Part shown: piece after piece, positions 15,620 to 23,759 of the stretch
How positions within the stretch are numbered: position 1 is the stretch's first letter
Layout of the letters: every line of letters starts with the position of its first letter
NCBI RefSeq assembly: GCF_001953885.1
Contig: NZ_MQUS01000021.1
Span: 106,974-164,887 of the forward strand
Direction: 5' to 3'
Origin: Streptomyces sp. IMTB 2501
GTDB lineage: Bacteria > Actinomycetota > Actinomycetes > Streptomycetales > Streptomycetaceae
DNA: 57,914 nucleotides
Notes under the pieces: generated by a model
Told to the model about the DNA's origin: nothing
Database searches by the model: none
The model's input: the letters and a program-made list of their open reading frames with translations, nothing else
Made by a program: the position numbers and the translations under genes

Positions 15620-15653
15620 CTACTTATCGTGAGCATATACTCACGATCAGTAG
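15620..15653 (-). promoter_or_regulatory. 34-bp near-perfect palindrome upstream of 15580
   Basis: CTACT-T-ATCGTGAG-CATATA-CTCACGAT-C-AGTAG is symmetric about 15636/15637, with one mismatched pair outside the central hexamer. It lies 40-73 bp upstream of the start at 15580, overlapping where a promoter should be. The flanks (CTAC...CAGTAGC) recur in weaker form at 16519-16550 upstream of the family-B gene at 16475. A dimeric repressor or response-regulator site is the simplest reading; the cognate protein is unknown. Confidence 0.65.
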
Positions 15654-15727
15654 CAATTTGGGATCTTCGGTCATACGTCGTGTCGGGTCACCGCAAGGCG
15701 TTCACAGGGAGGTTTCCGTCCGGAGTC

Positions 15728-16060
15728 TCAGTCCAGCAGGCCGGGGAATTCCATTTTGCCGTCACCCTTGTCGCGGGGCGGCGCGGAGCAGGTCACTTCG
15801 GGCCCGTATTTGATGGTCCCGTTGCCCAGGGCGGCCGGCAGCGTGATGGGCTGCATCGGCATGCAGTTGTCCTGGTGGGGGATGACGCCGTCCTCGGGGA
15901 TCTGGCCCTGGATCTTCTGGATGCAGGTGACGTTGCCCTGAAGGTCGCGCGTGCAGACCCCCGGGTCCGCCGCGGCGTACCCCTGGGCGAGGCCGGTGCA
16001 GGTCACGGCGAGGCCGCCGACGAGCCCCGAGACGGCCGCGAGCTTCTTTCTACTGAGCAT
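15728..16060 (-). CDS. Small secreted four-cysteine protein, family C
   Basis: A 110-residue precursor (MLSRKKLAAVSGLVGGLAVT signal, cleavage near AAADP). Four mature cysteines: VCTRDLQGNVTC (C-x9-C, same spacing as in 14638-14997), DNCMPM and VTCSAP. The leader CAAAGGAAACGCAACACATG resembles the leader of its paralogue. The mature C-terminus is DGKMEFPGLLD. Function unknown; the conserved cysteine frame indicates a disulfide-stabilised exported protein. Confidence 0.85.
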   Translation of the reverse strand: MLSRKKLAAVSGLVGGLAVTCTGLAQGYAAADPGVCTRDLQGNVTCIQKIQGQIPEDGVIPHQDNCMPMQPITLPAALGNGTIKYGPEVTCSAPPRDKGDGKMEFPGLLD

Positions 16061-16166
16061 GTGTTGCGTTTCCTTTGTGAGGGGCGCCAGGGCACCGTGC
16101 GCCGCGAACCGGCCGCACCCTGCCCTGACTTCGTCCTGGGAGCCGGGCGACCGGCCGGGTGCGAGG

Positions 16167-16198
16167 GGAACCCTTCGGAGGGTGACCCGAAGGGTTCC
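16167..16198 (-). terminator. Hairpin between 16233 and 16060 genes
   Basis: GGAACCCTTCGG (16167-16178) pairs with CCGAAGGGTTCC (16187-16198) around an 8-nt loop, 35 bp downstream of the stop of the minus-strand gene 16233-16475. Probable terminator. Confidence 0.7.
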
Positions 16199-16232
16199 GC
16201 GGACGGCGTCGCGTGTGCCGACGCCGTCGACC

Positions 16233-16475
16233 TCAGCCAGTGAAGGCGTTGTTGAACTGACCGCAGGTGGTGTCCAAGGTCTGAGAGAGGCCGAGCACCG
16301 AGACCGGGAGGCTGCCGTCGGCCACCGTCTGCGGGCTGCACTCCTGGTAGGGGCGGTAGAGGTCGTTCACCTCAACCCCGCGACCGTGGGCGTAGGCCGT
16401 ACCGGCGCCGGCACCGACGCCGGCCAGGCCGCCGGCCGCCACTGCTGCGATCACGACTTGCTGAAGCTTGCGCAT
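16233..16475 (-). CDS. Small secreted two-cysteine protein, family B
   Basis: An 80-residue precursor from ATG 16475 (an upstream in-frame start at 16505 is less likely). Start context CCGAGGGTTCCATGCGCAAG is shared with 12442 and 12940. Signal peptide MRKLQQVVIAAVAAGGLAGV through AYAHG. The mature C-terminus LYRPYQECSPQTVA...TTCGQFNN matches that of 12940-13401, so this is a short family member without the xxP repeat domain. Two mature cysteines. Confidence 0.85.
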   Translation of the reverse strand: MRKLQQVVIAAVAAGGLAGVGAGAGTAYAHGRGVEVNDLYRPYQECSPQTVADGSLPVSVLGLSQTLDTTCGQFNNAFTG

Positions 16476-16704
16476 GGAACCCTCGGTTCTTCCTTGCTTG
16501 GACATCGAGGCTGATTGCCTACCGTGACTGAGCGAACACTACCAGTAGCGATACGCGGTATTCCACTTTGCCGGATATCCGTGTCCAAAAGGGGACATGG
16601 GTACGAAGGCTGTGCCGGGCAAAGGCAACTGCCGCATTCACATTGCGGGTTGCGGAAAGGCAGGCCAACGCGGATGGAGAAAGGGGAAGTTGGCCGGCCC
16701 GGTA
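16476..16704. other. Leader region of the family-B gene at 16475
   Basis: No gene accepted. CTACCGTGA at 16519 and CAGTAGCGAT at 16543 echo the palindrome flanks at 15620-15657, at similar distance from the start codon (44 versus 40 bp). The rest is the 3' flank of the condensation-domain gene. Confidence 0.4.
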
Positions 16705-18117
16705 TTACGAAAATGTCGGTTCGGTGGCCAGGAGACGAGTGTGCGCGGGCACGGACACCACGAGATCCCGCAGCGCCTCGATGTAGCGCCGCATGTTCTT
16801 GTACGCGATGTCGGTGTCGGGGTAGCGGCAGGCCAGCCACAACCCCTCGTGCAGCCGGGTGATCCAGACGCACACCTGGTCGCCGTACGACACCCGGAGC
16901 AGCCCGTACACCTTCTGCTCCGGCCAGTGGGCCGAGCCGGGGACGTCGCGGGCGTCCACGTAGGAGACGATCGAGTACAGGTCGGGCGAGGTCGGGCGGA
17001 AGTCCGCGCCGAGCAGGCGCAGTACGCGGGCCAGCGGGATGCGCGCCAGCGACCGGTTGGCCTGCAACTCCGCGCGGACGGCGGTCAGCGCGCCGTCGAA
17101 GTCCCGGGCCGCCGGCACCTCGATCGGTGCGCCGCCGACGTACCAGCCCACGGAGTCCGACCACGCGGACTTCACCCGGGTGTGGAACGGTACGACCGTG
17201 CGGTAGACCGGCTCCCCGCCGAGCTGGTGCACGATCAGGCTGGTCGCGGCCAGGACGCCCACCATGCTGCCGCCGTAGGGCCGGCAGTACGCCTCGAACG
17301 CGGCGGCGGCGTCCGCGTCGACGAGCGGCTCGCGCATCAGTTTCTGGGCGGGCAGCGGGCCCCCGGGGCGCAGACCGAGGTCGACGGGGAAGGCCGGAAG
17401 CGTGCCGTCGCCCCGGGCGATGAACTCCCGCCAGCGGGCGACGATCGCGTGGGTGTCGTCGATGCCGTCGGCGTTCGCCCGCTCCTGCTCGCAGAAGTCG
17501 ACGTAACTGCCCACCGGCGCCCCGGCCAGGGACCGGCCCGTGACGCCCGCCCGGTACAGCTCGTGGATCTCGTCCGGGATGCGCTGCAGGGAGTAGGCGT
17601 CGACGTTGGTGTGGTCGAACGCCAGGTACACGCTGGTGGAATCGTCGCGGACGACCGCCGCGTAGATGAAGTTGGGCCAGCCGAGCGCGTCGGCCGCGAC
17701 GTCGAATCGGTCCTGCAGATAGCGGACCAGCGTGTCCGCGTCGGCGAAGTCGCCGACCACCTCGCGGTGCAGGGACACGTCGTCCTCGTCGAGCGTGAAC
17801 CGGTGCATGTCGTCGCCGGCCCATCTGAAGCCGCTGCGCAGCGTCTCGTGCCGCAGGGTCCAGCCGCGCAACGCCTGTTCCAGCGCGTCGAGATCGGCCG
17901 CGCCCGGCAGATCGAACGCCGTGCCGATCCAGGTCGGCACGAAGAGCCCGTCCTCGCGCACCGAACGCGCGGTTCTGATGTGCGACTCCTGGATGTACGA
18001 CGGCGGCCGCGGATCCGGCGGCAGCGCTGCCGCGGCCGCGACGGTCGCCGGGCTGAACGTCCACTCGACGAGATGTCCGGGCCGCGCTTCGCAGCGCTGA
18101 ATGTCAGAAATTCGCAC
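16705..18117 (-). CDS. Free-standing condensation-domain (acyltransferase-like) protein
   Basis: About 470 residues from GTG 18117, chosen because AAGGAG lies 9-10 bp upstream; longer starts to 18261 lack an RBS. The protein is a single NRPS-type condensation/PapA-like domain: early WxxxP...SYIQESHI, the active-site region AFDHTNVDAYS at about residues 165-175, PFHTRV and SWSDSVGWYVG near 300-320. The canonical HHxxxD is DHTNVD here, so the first His is replaced while the catalytic second His and Asp remain. No adenylation or carrier domain is nearby. Such proteins can esterify or amidate small molecules or glycolipids. Its position between secreted proteins and the tyrosinase operon suggests acylation of a surface product, but this is inference. 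Confidence 0.82.
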   Translation of the reverse strand: MRISDIQRCEARPGHLVEWTFSPATVAAAAALPPDPRPPSYIQESHIRTARSVREDGLFVPTWIGTAFDLPGAADLDALEQALRGWTLRHETLRSGFRWAGDDMHRFTLDEDDVSLHREVVGDFADADTLVRYLQDRFDVAADALGWPNFIYAAVVRDDSTSVYLAFDHTNVDAYSLQRIPDEIHELYRAGVTGRSLAGAPVGSYVDFCEQERANADGIDDTHAIVARWREFIARGDGTLPAFPVDLGLRPGGPLPAQKLMREPLVDADAAAAFEAYCRPYGGSMVGVLAATSLIVHQLGGEPVYRTVVPFHTRVKSAWSDSVGWYVGGAPIEVPAARDFDGALTAVRAELQANRSLARIPLARVLRLLGADFRPTSPDLYSIVSYVDARDVPGSAHWPEQKVYGLLRVSYGDQVCVWITRLHEGLWLACRYPDTDIAYKNMRRYIEALRDLVVSVPAHTRLLATEPTFS

Positions 18118-18353
18118 AGGGGCGTCTCCTTCGCAGAAGACCCAGACTTGATCAGCGGAGAGCCGTGCGCCGGGCGGCGGTTGCCGTGTCGCCGGCAATT
18201 CAGCGGGACGTGTGATGCCTCGAACGGCGAAGCGAACGTTCGGGATGATCGAGGCCGGCAACGCGGCGCGCTCTCACCGCTGTCGACCGGAATGCCGACT
18301 GAACAGACCAAGAAAAAGGCTGAGTTGACGGAATCGTCGTACGTGCGGGAAGG

Positions 18354-18378
18354 GCCCCGGCGCCGTGCGGGCCGGGGC
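18354..18378 (-). terminator. Hairpin downstream of melC2
   Basis: GCCCCGGC (18354-18361) pairs with GCCGGGGC (18371-18378) across a 9-nt loop, 42 bp after the melC2 stop (minus strand). Likely terminator separating the tyrosinase operon from the condensation-domain gene. Confidence 0.6.
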
Positions 18379-18419
18379 TTCTCGGGCTCTTGCCGCCTGG
18401 CGGCTCCCGCGGACCGGCC

Positions 18420-19286
18420 TCACTCGTACCGGTAGATCCCGCTCATGTCCTCCAGCTCGTCCGGTGTCACGTCCCACGGCGGCAGTTGCTCGTGCCGGGC
18501 GACGACCCGGTCGTACTGGGCGTCACGCTCGCCCGGCGGGTCGGCCGGGAGGTACCGGTGGTCGCGGTGGCGCTGCTGCCAGCGGGTCCACTGCAGATCC
18601 ACGAAGGAGTGGTGCAGCCAGAAGACGGGGTCGTTGACGGCGGCGCCGCCGACCATCACCCCGCCGATCCAGCGGTGCACCCGGTTGTGGTTGCGCCAGG
18701 AGACCTTGCCCTGGCCCGGCCCCCATCCCTCCAGCTTGTTGCGGAACCCCCTGGTGACCGTCGAGTCCCAGGGCGCCGTGTCGTAGACCGGATCGGTGAG
18801 CGCCGACTCCAGGTCCTGGCCGGTCGGCAGCTGGATCGGGTCGCGGGCGCGGCCGAGGTCGCGGGTGAGGTACTCCCGGTCGGTCACGTTCTCGGTGAGC
18901 TTCCAGTGGCCGGCCCGGTAGGCGAACGGGCCGGTCATCACCTGCCGGTCCGAGCGCCGCCCGTTGCCGCCGAGCAGGTCGTCGGTCCACGGCAGCGCGG
19001 TGGCCGAGCGGTCACGGGTCCAGTCCCAGTACGGCACCGCCACCGAATCGTCCACCCGGCGCAGCGCCCGCTCCAGGTCCAGCAGGAGCTTGCGGTGCCA
19101 GGGCAGGAAGGAGGGCGCCATGTGGGCGGTGCGCAGCCCGCTTTCCCCGTCGGGGGTGTTGTAGTCGATGTGCATCCGCACGAACTCGTCGTACTCACCG
19201 CTGCGTTTGATGTCCAGCAGGGCGCCCACGAACCGGCGCCGCTCGGCGGCGGTCAGCCGGGTGACGTTCTTACGCGTGTACGCCAT
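18420..19286 (-). CDS. melC2: Tyrosinase (type-3 copper monophenol oxidase)
   Basis: A 288-residue tyrosinase, normal Streptomyces size, oxidising tyrosine/DOPA to quinones for melanin. All six copper ligands are visible: CuA His39 (VRMHIDY), His55 (RTAHMAPSF), His64 (LPWHRKLL); CuB His200 (RNHNRVH), His204 and His226 (PVFWLHHSF). There is no signal peptide of its own; export of MelC2 is known to depend on MelC1, which carries the Tat signal. The start ATG 19286 lies within melC1, overlapping by 17 bp, so translation is coupled. C-terminus ends MSGIYRYE. Complete and apparently functional. Confidence 0.96.
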   Translation of the reverse strand: MAYTRKNVTRLTAAERRRFVGALLDIKRSGEYDEFVRMHIDYNTPDGESGLRTAHMAPSFLPWHRKLLLDLERALRRVDDSVAVPYWDWTRDRSATALPWTDDLLGGNGRRSDRQVMTGPFAYRAGHWKLTENVTDREYLTRDLGRARDPIQLPTGQDLESALTDPVYDTAPWDSTVTRGFRNKLEGWGPGQGKVSWRNHNRVHRWIGGVMVGGAAVNDPVFWLHHSFVDLQWTRWQQRHRDHRYLPADPPGERDAQYDRVVARHEQLPPWDVTPDELEDMSGIYRYE

Positions 19287-19776
19287 TGCCGCCCCCCATG
19301 TGCATCGGCCCGCCGCCCATCGGCCCGGGTGCCAGGTCGTGCAGCTGCTCCTCGGGGCCCAGTTCGTCGACCGCCCCGCGGGCCGCGGCGAGCGCGGTCG
19401 GGTACGAGCGGTAGTGGTCGACCATGCTCAGCCAGCTGCCGTCGGCGCGGCGCATCAGATGCAGCGGGTGGCCGTCGATCGTGACCTTCCACTGGGCCCC
19501 GGCGACGGCGGCCCGCTCGGCGGGGTGCACCTCGACACCGCGGATGTGGCGGCCTCGGTAGGTCTCGTCGAATGCGGTGGCCCGCCGGCCGTCGTCCGGG
19601 GCATGCTCGGCCCGCTTTCCGCAGGCCGCGGTCACCGGGGTGAGCGCCACGACGAGGGCCGAGGAGAACAGTCTCCGCGTCACGTCCCGCCGTGTGCTGC
19701 CCCGGGGCCGCGCTCCGTCCGCGGCCGGCGTGCCGCGCTGCCCGCCCACCGGCTCTCCGCCGACACCTGGAACCAT
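19270..19776 (-). CDS. melC1: Tyrosinase copper chaperone/caddie protein with Tat signal
   Basis: A 168-residue MelC1 homologue: it delivers copper to apo-MelC2 and carries it out by the Tat route. Start ATG 19776 with GAGGAGTGAACC upstream. A twin-arginine motif (TRRDVTRRLFSS, about 28-40) and hydrophobic core (ALVVALTPV) are followed by TAAC-GKR. The family core is HPLHLMRRADGSWLSMVDHY. The C-terminus is Met/Gly/His-rich (GGGPMHMGGGNGVHA), suited to copper binding. The cysteine directly after VTAA resembles a lipobox, which is unusual for MelC1 and might make it a Tat lipoprotein. It overlaps melC2. Confidence 0.92.
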   Translation of the reverse strand: MVPGVGGEPVGGQRGTPAADGARPRGSTRRDVTRRLFSSALVVALTPVTAACGKRAEHAPDDGRRATAFDETYRGRHIRGVEVHPAERAAVAGAQWKVTIDGHPLHLMRRADGSWLSMVDHYRSYPTALAAARGAVDELGPEEQLHDLAPGPMGGGPMHMGGGNGVHA

Positions 19777-19920
19777 GGTTCACTCCTCGTCCGGTTCGGT
19801 TGTCCGAGGCGGTAACCGCCGGGCGGCCCTCCCGGTCACCGCCGTGCGGCCGGACCGGTGACCGCCGGACCGGTGACGCGCGCGCCGCGGCCGCAGCCAA
19901 AGGCCCCGGAGCCGGAGGAC

Positions 19921-20568
19921 TCAGCTGGTCCAGAAGTCCCACCAGCGGGTCAGGATCAGCATGCCGACGACCGCGATGTGCAGCGGCGGCAGCACCCAGG
20001 TGAACTCGGCGAAGAACGCCCGCAGCGGGCCCGGCACGGGCAGGAACCGGTGCCGTACGGCGAACGAGGTCACGCACCAGAACATCAGGATCGTGGCGAC
20101 CCAGGCCAGAGCGCACCACAGGCACAGCGCGTTGATCCGGTACAGCGACTCGAACTGCAGCCAGGACACGAACCCGACCCCGAACAGACAGCCCGCGCCG
20201 AAGACCAGCCAGTACCAGCGCGGGAATGCGGCGCCGGTCAGCAGACTCACGCCTACGCAGATCACGATGCCGTAGGCCACCAGGCCGAGCATCGGGTTGG
20301 GGAAGCCGAAGACCGCGGCCTGCGCGCTCTTCATGACGCTGCCGCAGGACACCACCGGATTGAGGCTGCAGCCCGGCGTGTAGTTCGGGTTCTGGAGCAG
20401 CTTGAACTTGTCGAGGGTGATGACCCACGCGGCCAGCAGCCCGGCCGCGCCCGTGAGCACCAGGAGCAGCGCGAAGCCGCGGCCGGCGCCCGCCGCCGGC
20501 GCGGGCCGGGCGGGGGTGCCCGGGTCGGCGGGGCGGGACGGGGGCGTGTCGCCGGGGGTTGAGGTCAC
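19921..20568 (-). CDS. Vitamin K epoxide reductase (VKOR) family thiol oxidoreductase
   Basis: A 215-residue integral membrane protein with five hydrophobic segments after a Pro-rich cytoplasmic N-terminus; start GTG 20568. Family marks: CSLNPVVSCGSVM (loop cysteine pair) and the active-site CLWC in NALCLWCALAW. Bacterial VKORs reoxidise the periplasmic/exoplasmic disulfide catalyst using quinone, supporting disulfide formation in exported proteins. It lies 145 bp upstream of melC1 on the same strand and close to many secreted proteins with cysteine pairs, so a role in their oxidation is plausible. No DsbA-like domain is fused and none was seen in the window. Confidence 0.92.
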   Translation of the reverse strand: MTSTPGDTPPSRPADPGTPARPAPAAGAGRGFALLLVLTGAAGLLAAWVITLDKFKLLQNPNYTPGCSLNPVVSCGSVMKSAQAAVFGFPNPMLGLVAYGIVICVGVSLLTGAAFPRWYWLVFGAGCLFGVGFVSWLQFESLYRINALCLWCALAWVATILMFWCVTSFAVRHRFLPVPGPLRAFFAEFTWVLPPLHIAVVGMLILTRWWDFWTS

Positions 20569-20697
20569 CGCGCGACCCTACCGATCGGCGACGGGGCACC
20601 CCGGTGTGCGCTCACCCGACCGGAGGAGGGCGGCCGGGGCTCCACACGATCGGGGGACGCGTGGTGCGATTCGGTGTGCCGGACCCATTGACCAATT

Positions 20698-20713
20698 CTT
20701 ACGCGCGAGTAAG
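20698..20713 (+). promoter_or_regulatory. Operator-like inverted repeat before the acyl-CoA synthetase
   Basis: CTTAC-GCGCGA-GTAAG (20698-20713), followed by GTTGACCTTTCGGTAAG, lies 67-82 bp upstream of ATG 20780. TTAC...GTAA symmetry is typical of TetR-type fatty-acid regulators, so this may be the site through which acyl-CoA metabolism is controlled. The regulator is not in the window. Confidence 0.5.
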
Positions 20714-20779
20714 TTGACCTTTCGGTAAGTCCGGGGGCACGTACCGCAGCACGTCAGCCGACCGTGACCGGGAGCCGTC

Positions 20780-22699
20780 ATGGGCGTACGCAGGGATCTG
20801 AAGCGGGCTCGGCGGCACGCCGGTCTGCCGGCGCGTACGGCGGTCGAGCTGGTCAGGGACGAGACCGGTACGGTGCGCGAGGTCCGCACCGCTCCCCTGG
20901 CGCCCCGGGGCACCGGCGGCAGCACCGCCGACATCCCGTTCGTGAACGCCCAGGAGGCTCCCGGCGCCGTGGTGCTGCGCCGCCGGGAGAACGGCGTCTG
21001 GCGCCCGGTGACCGCCGCGGTCTTCGCCCGTGAAGTCACCGCCGCCGCCAAGGGACTGATCGCCGCCGGCCTCGAACCCGGCGGCCGCGTCGCCGTGATG
21101 TCCCGCACCCGTTACGAGTGGACGGTCCTGGACTTCGCGATCTGGGCCGCCGGCGGCCAGAGCGTCCCCGTCTACGCCACCTCTTCGGCCGAACAGGTGG
21201 AGTGGATCGTGCGCGACTCCGGCGCCCGTTTCGTCGTCGCCGAGACCGCCGGGAACGCCGGGACGGTCGCCGCCGGCACGGCCGGCCACGCCGAACCCCC
21301 GCGCATCTGGCGGCTGGACGCCGAGGCGCTTGCCGAACTCGTCGCCCTCGGCCGGGACATCCCGGACGAGGAGGTCAGCAAGCGTCGTACGGCCCTCGCG
21401 CCCGAGGCGGTGGCCACGATCTGCTACACCTCCGGCACCACCGGACGGCCCAAGGGCTGCGTGCTCACCCACGCCAACCTGTACGCCGAGGCCGCCAACA
21501 CGGTCGAGCTGCTCCACCCGATCTTCAAGGAGGTCACCGGCCAGACCGCGTCCACCCTGCTGTTCCTGCCCCTCGCCCACATACTGGGCCGCACCCTGCA
21601 GATCGCCTGTCTGCTGGCCCGGATCGAGCTGGGCCACTGCCCGAGCATCAAACCGGACGAACTGCGGCCGATGTTCAAGGAGTTCCGGCCCACCTTCCTG
21701 GTCGGGGTGCCGTACCTCTTCGAGAAGATCCACGACACCGGGCGGGCCACCGCCGAGAGGATCGGCCGGGGTGCCTCCTTCGACCGCGCCGACCGGATCG
21801 GGGTGCGCTTCGGGGAGGCCTACCTGGAGAAGTTCCTCGGCACGGGCAAGGGTCCGGGGATCGGTCTGTACGCCGCCTGGGCGCTGTACGACCTGCTGGT
21901 CTACCGGCGCGTACGCAAGGAGCTGGGCGGCCGGATGCGCTACGCCATCAGTGGCGGCTCCCCGCTCGACCGCGGTCTCAACCTGTTCTTCCACGCGGCC
22001 GGCATCATCGTCTACGAGGGCTACGGCCTGACCGAGACCACCGCCGCCGCCACCATCGTCCCGCCGCTCACGCCGCGTCCCGGCACGGTCGGCCTGCCGG
22101 TCCCCGGCACCACGGTCCGCATCGCCGACGACGGGGAGGTCCTCATCAGGGGCGGGGTGGTGTTCGGGGCGTACTGGAACGACCCGGCGGCCACCGACGC
22201 GGTGCTCAGCGACGGCTGGTTCGCCACCGGCGACCTCGGCTCCCTCGACGGCGACGGCTATCTCACCATCACCGGCCGCAAGAAGGACATCCTCATCACC
22301 TCCGGCGGCAAGAACGTCTCCCCGGCCGTCCTGGAGGACCGGCTGCGCAGCCGCCCGCCCGTCGGCCAGTGCCTCGTCGTCGGTGACCGGCGCCCCTTCG
22401 TCGCGGCTCTCGTCACGCTCGACCCGGAGGCGGTGGCCCACTGGCTGTCGGTCCGCAAGCTGCCCCCGGACACTCCGATGGCGGACATCATCCGGGACCC
22501 GAGGATGCGCGCCGACGTTCAGCGGGCGGTGGACCATGCCAACGCGGCCGTCTCACGCGCCGAGTCGATCCGCGCCTTCGCACTGGTCGAAGGCGAGTTC
22601 AGCGAGGAGAACGGGCTGCTCACCCCGTCGTTGAAGGTCAAGCGGCAGGCCGTGACAACCGCGTACGCGGAGCAGATCGAGGCCCTGTACGGCGAGTGA
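20780..22699 (+). CDS. Long-chain acyl-CoA synthetase (AMP-forming, FadD15-like)
   Basis: A 639-residue AMP-dependent ligase that activates fatty acids with ATP and CoA. P-loop-like AMP motif YTSGTTGRPKGC at about 215-226, the long-chain motif GYGLTETTAA (A5) near 414, and C-terminal GDLGSLDGDGYLTITGRKKDIL. Membrane-associated, no signal peptide; the 600+ length is typical of bacterial long-chain enzymes. ATG 20780 with GGGAGCC upstream. Monocistronic; an inverted repeat lies upstream. It might feed acyl groups to the condensation-domain protein nearby, but no direct evidence exists. Confidence 0.92.
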   Translation: MGVRRDLKRARRHAGLPARTAVELVRDETGTVREVRTAPLAPRGTGGSTADIPFVNAQEAPGAVVLRRRENGVWRPVTAAVFAREVTAAAKGLIAAGLEPGGRVAVMSRTRYEWTVLDFAIWAAGGQSVPVYATSSAEQVEWIVRDSGARFVVAETAGNAGTVAAGTAGHAEPPRIWRLDAEALAELVALGRDIPDEEVSKRRTALAPEAVATICYTSGTTGRPKGCVLTHANLYAEAANTVELLHPIFKEVTGQTASTLLFLPLAHILGRTLQIACLLARIELGHCPSIKPDELRPMFKEFRPTFLVGVPYLFEKIHDTGRATAERIGRGASFDRADRIGVRFGEAYLEKFLGTGKGPGIGLYAAWALYDLLVYRRVRKELGGRMRYAISGGSPLDRGLNLFFHAAGIIVYEGYGLTETTAAATIVPPLTPRPGTVGLPVPGTTVRIADDGEVLIRGGVVFGAYWNDPAATDAVLSDGWFATGDLGSLDGDGYLTITGRKKDILITSGGKNVSPAVLEDRLRSRPPVGQCLVVGDRRPFVAALVTLDPEAVAHWLSVRKLPPDTPMADIIRDPRMRADVQRAVDHANAAVSRAESIRAFALVEGEFSEENGLLTPSLKVKRQAVTTAYAEQIEALYGE

Positions 22700-22941
22700 G
22701 CTCGGCAAGCCGAAATGGGCGATCGGGTGAATTACCCGGCATTTCATGCTTCCCAGTGTCCGTAGGCGTACATATTTCGTTCACAGTCTGCAAGTGGTGG
22801 CACGTGTGAACGTGCGGCATCCGTGCGGCATCACAGCCCTGCGACGAACCTACGGAACCCCGGCGGCCCACTGCGGAGCAGCCCCCCTTCACTGGCTCCA
22901 GGGCCCGCCTTTCGACTCCCCCTGAGAGGAAGACAAAGAGA

Positions 22942-23724
22942 GTGCGACACACCCTGAGCAAGGGATTGGTCGTGGCCGCCGCCGCGACGAGCGTCCTGTC
23001 CTTCTACAGCCCCTGGGCGTTCGCGGACTCCGGTCCGTTCTCGTCCGGAGACGACTCGTACTCCGCCTTTTCGGACGACGTCGGCGACTCCTCCGACTTC
23101 CCCGGTGCGGCAAGCGCCGAACGGGCCATGGAGCGCGCCGAGAGCGCCACGGAGATGGCGCAGAACATGGCGGCGGAGTTCTCGGGCCACTTTTCCCCCA
23201 GCTGGTCCACGGGCCATGTGACGAAGTCGCATCGCGAGAGCTCCTCCGAGGACTACGGCGACGACGACTCCAGCCAGCACTCCTCCCGTGGAGACTACGG
23301 CGACGACGAGAAGCCGAGCCACCACTCCTCCTACGGCGACGACGAGAAGCCGAGCCACCACTCGGACTACGGCGACGACGAGAAGCCGAGCCACAAGCCC
23401 TCCTACGGCGACGACGACGAGAGCTACGGCAACGAGCACTCGGACTACGGCGACGACGAGTCGAGCTACGGCAACGAAGAAAAGCCCCCGCACCACCACA
23501 AACCGAAGCCGGTGGTTCACCACCACCATCACCACCACATGCCGCCGGAGGAGAAGCCCGAGAGGCCTCACCACCCGCACCACCGTCATCATCACCACCA
23601 CCCGCATATGGCCCACACCGGCGCCGAGGGCACGATCGCAGCCGCCGCCGCCAGCGGCGCTCTGCTGATCGCCGGAACCGTCCTCTACCGGCGAAGCCGC
23701 AAGGCCACCACGGCCCAGCAGTAG
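22942..23724 (+). CDS. His-rich secreted repeat protein with sortase-like C-terminal anchor
   Basis: A 260-residue secreted protein starting at GTG 22942 (AGAGGAAGACAAAGAGA upstream). Signal peptide MRHTLSKGLVVAAAATSVLS, cleavage near AFADS. The mature N-terminal half is Ser/Asp-rich. A repeat region (about 99-180) carries units like YGDDEKPSHHS and YGDDESSYGNE. Then follows a His-cluster region (HHHHHHHMPPEEK, PHHPHHRHHHHHPH). The C-terminus has MAHTG, a hydrophobic helix (AAAAASGALLIAGTVLY) and RRSRK, that is, a class-E-like LAxTG sorting signal with Met in place of Leu. It is probably wall-anchored and metal-binding. Location near the copper enzyme tyrosinase makes metal capture an attractive but unproven role. 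Confidence 0.85.
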   Translation: MRHTLSKGLVVAAAATSVLSFYSPWAFADSGPFSSGDDSYSAFSDDVGDSSDFPGAASAERAMERAESATEMAQNMAAEFSGHFSPSWSTGHVTKSHRESSSEDYGDDDSSQHSSRGDYGDDEKPSHHSSYGDDEKPSHHSDYGDDEKPSHKPSYGDDDESYGNEHSDYGDDESSYGNEEKPPHHHKPKPVVHHHHHHHMPPEEKPERPHHPHHRHHHHHPHMAHTGAEGTIAAAAASGALLIAGTVLYRRSRKATTAQQ

Positions 23725-23730
23725 TCGCCC

Positions 23731-23759
23731 GGGTGCCGGACGCCCCGCGCCCGGCACCC
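23731..23759 (+). terminator. Hairpin terminator of the His-rich protein gene
   Basis: GGGTGCCGG (23731-23739) pairs with CCGGCACCC (23751-23759), 7 bp after the stop codon. Likely terminator. Confidence 0.7.

Noticed and set aside
11330..16475. Chaplin or rodlin identity for the small secreted proteins
   Set aside because: Size, signal peptide, GN/NG patterns and cysteine pairs are reminiscent, but the chaplin-domain signature and rodlin sequence were not recognised. Left as unnamed families A-D.
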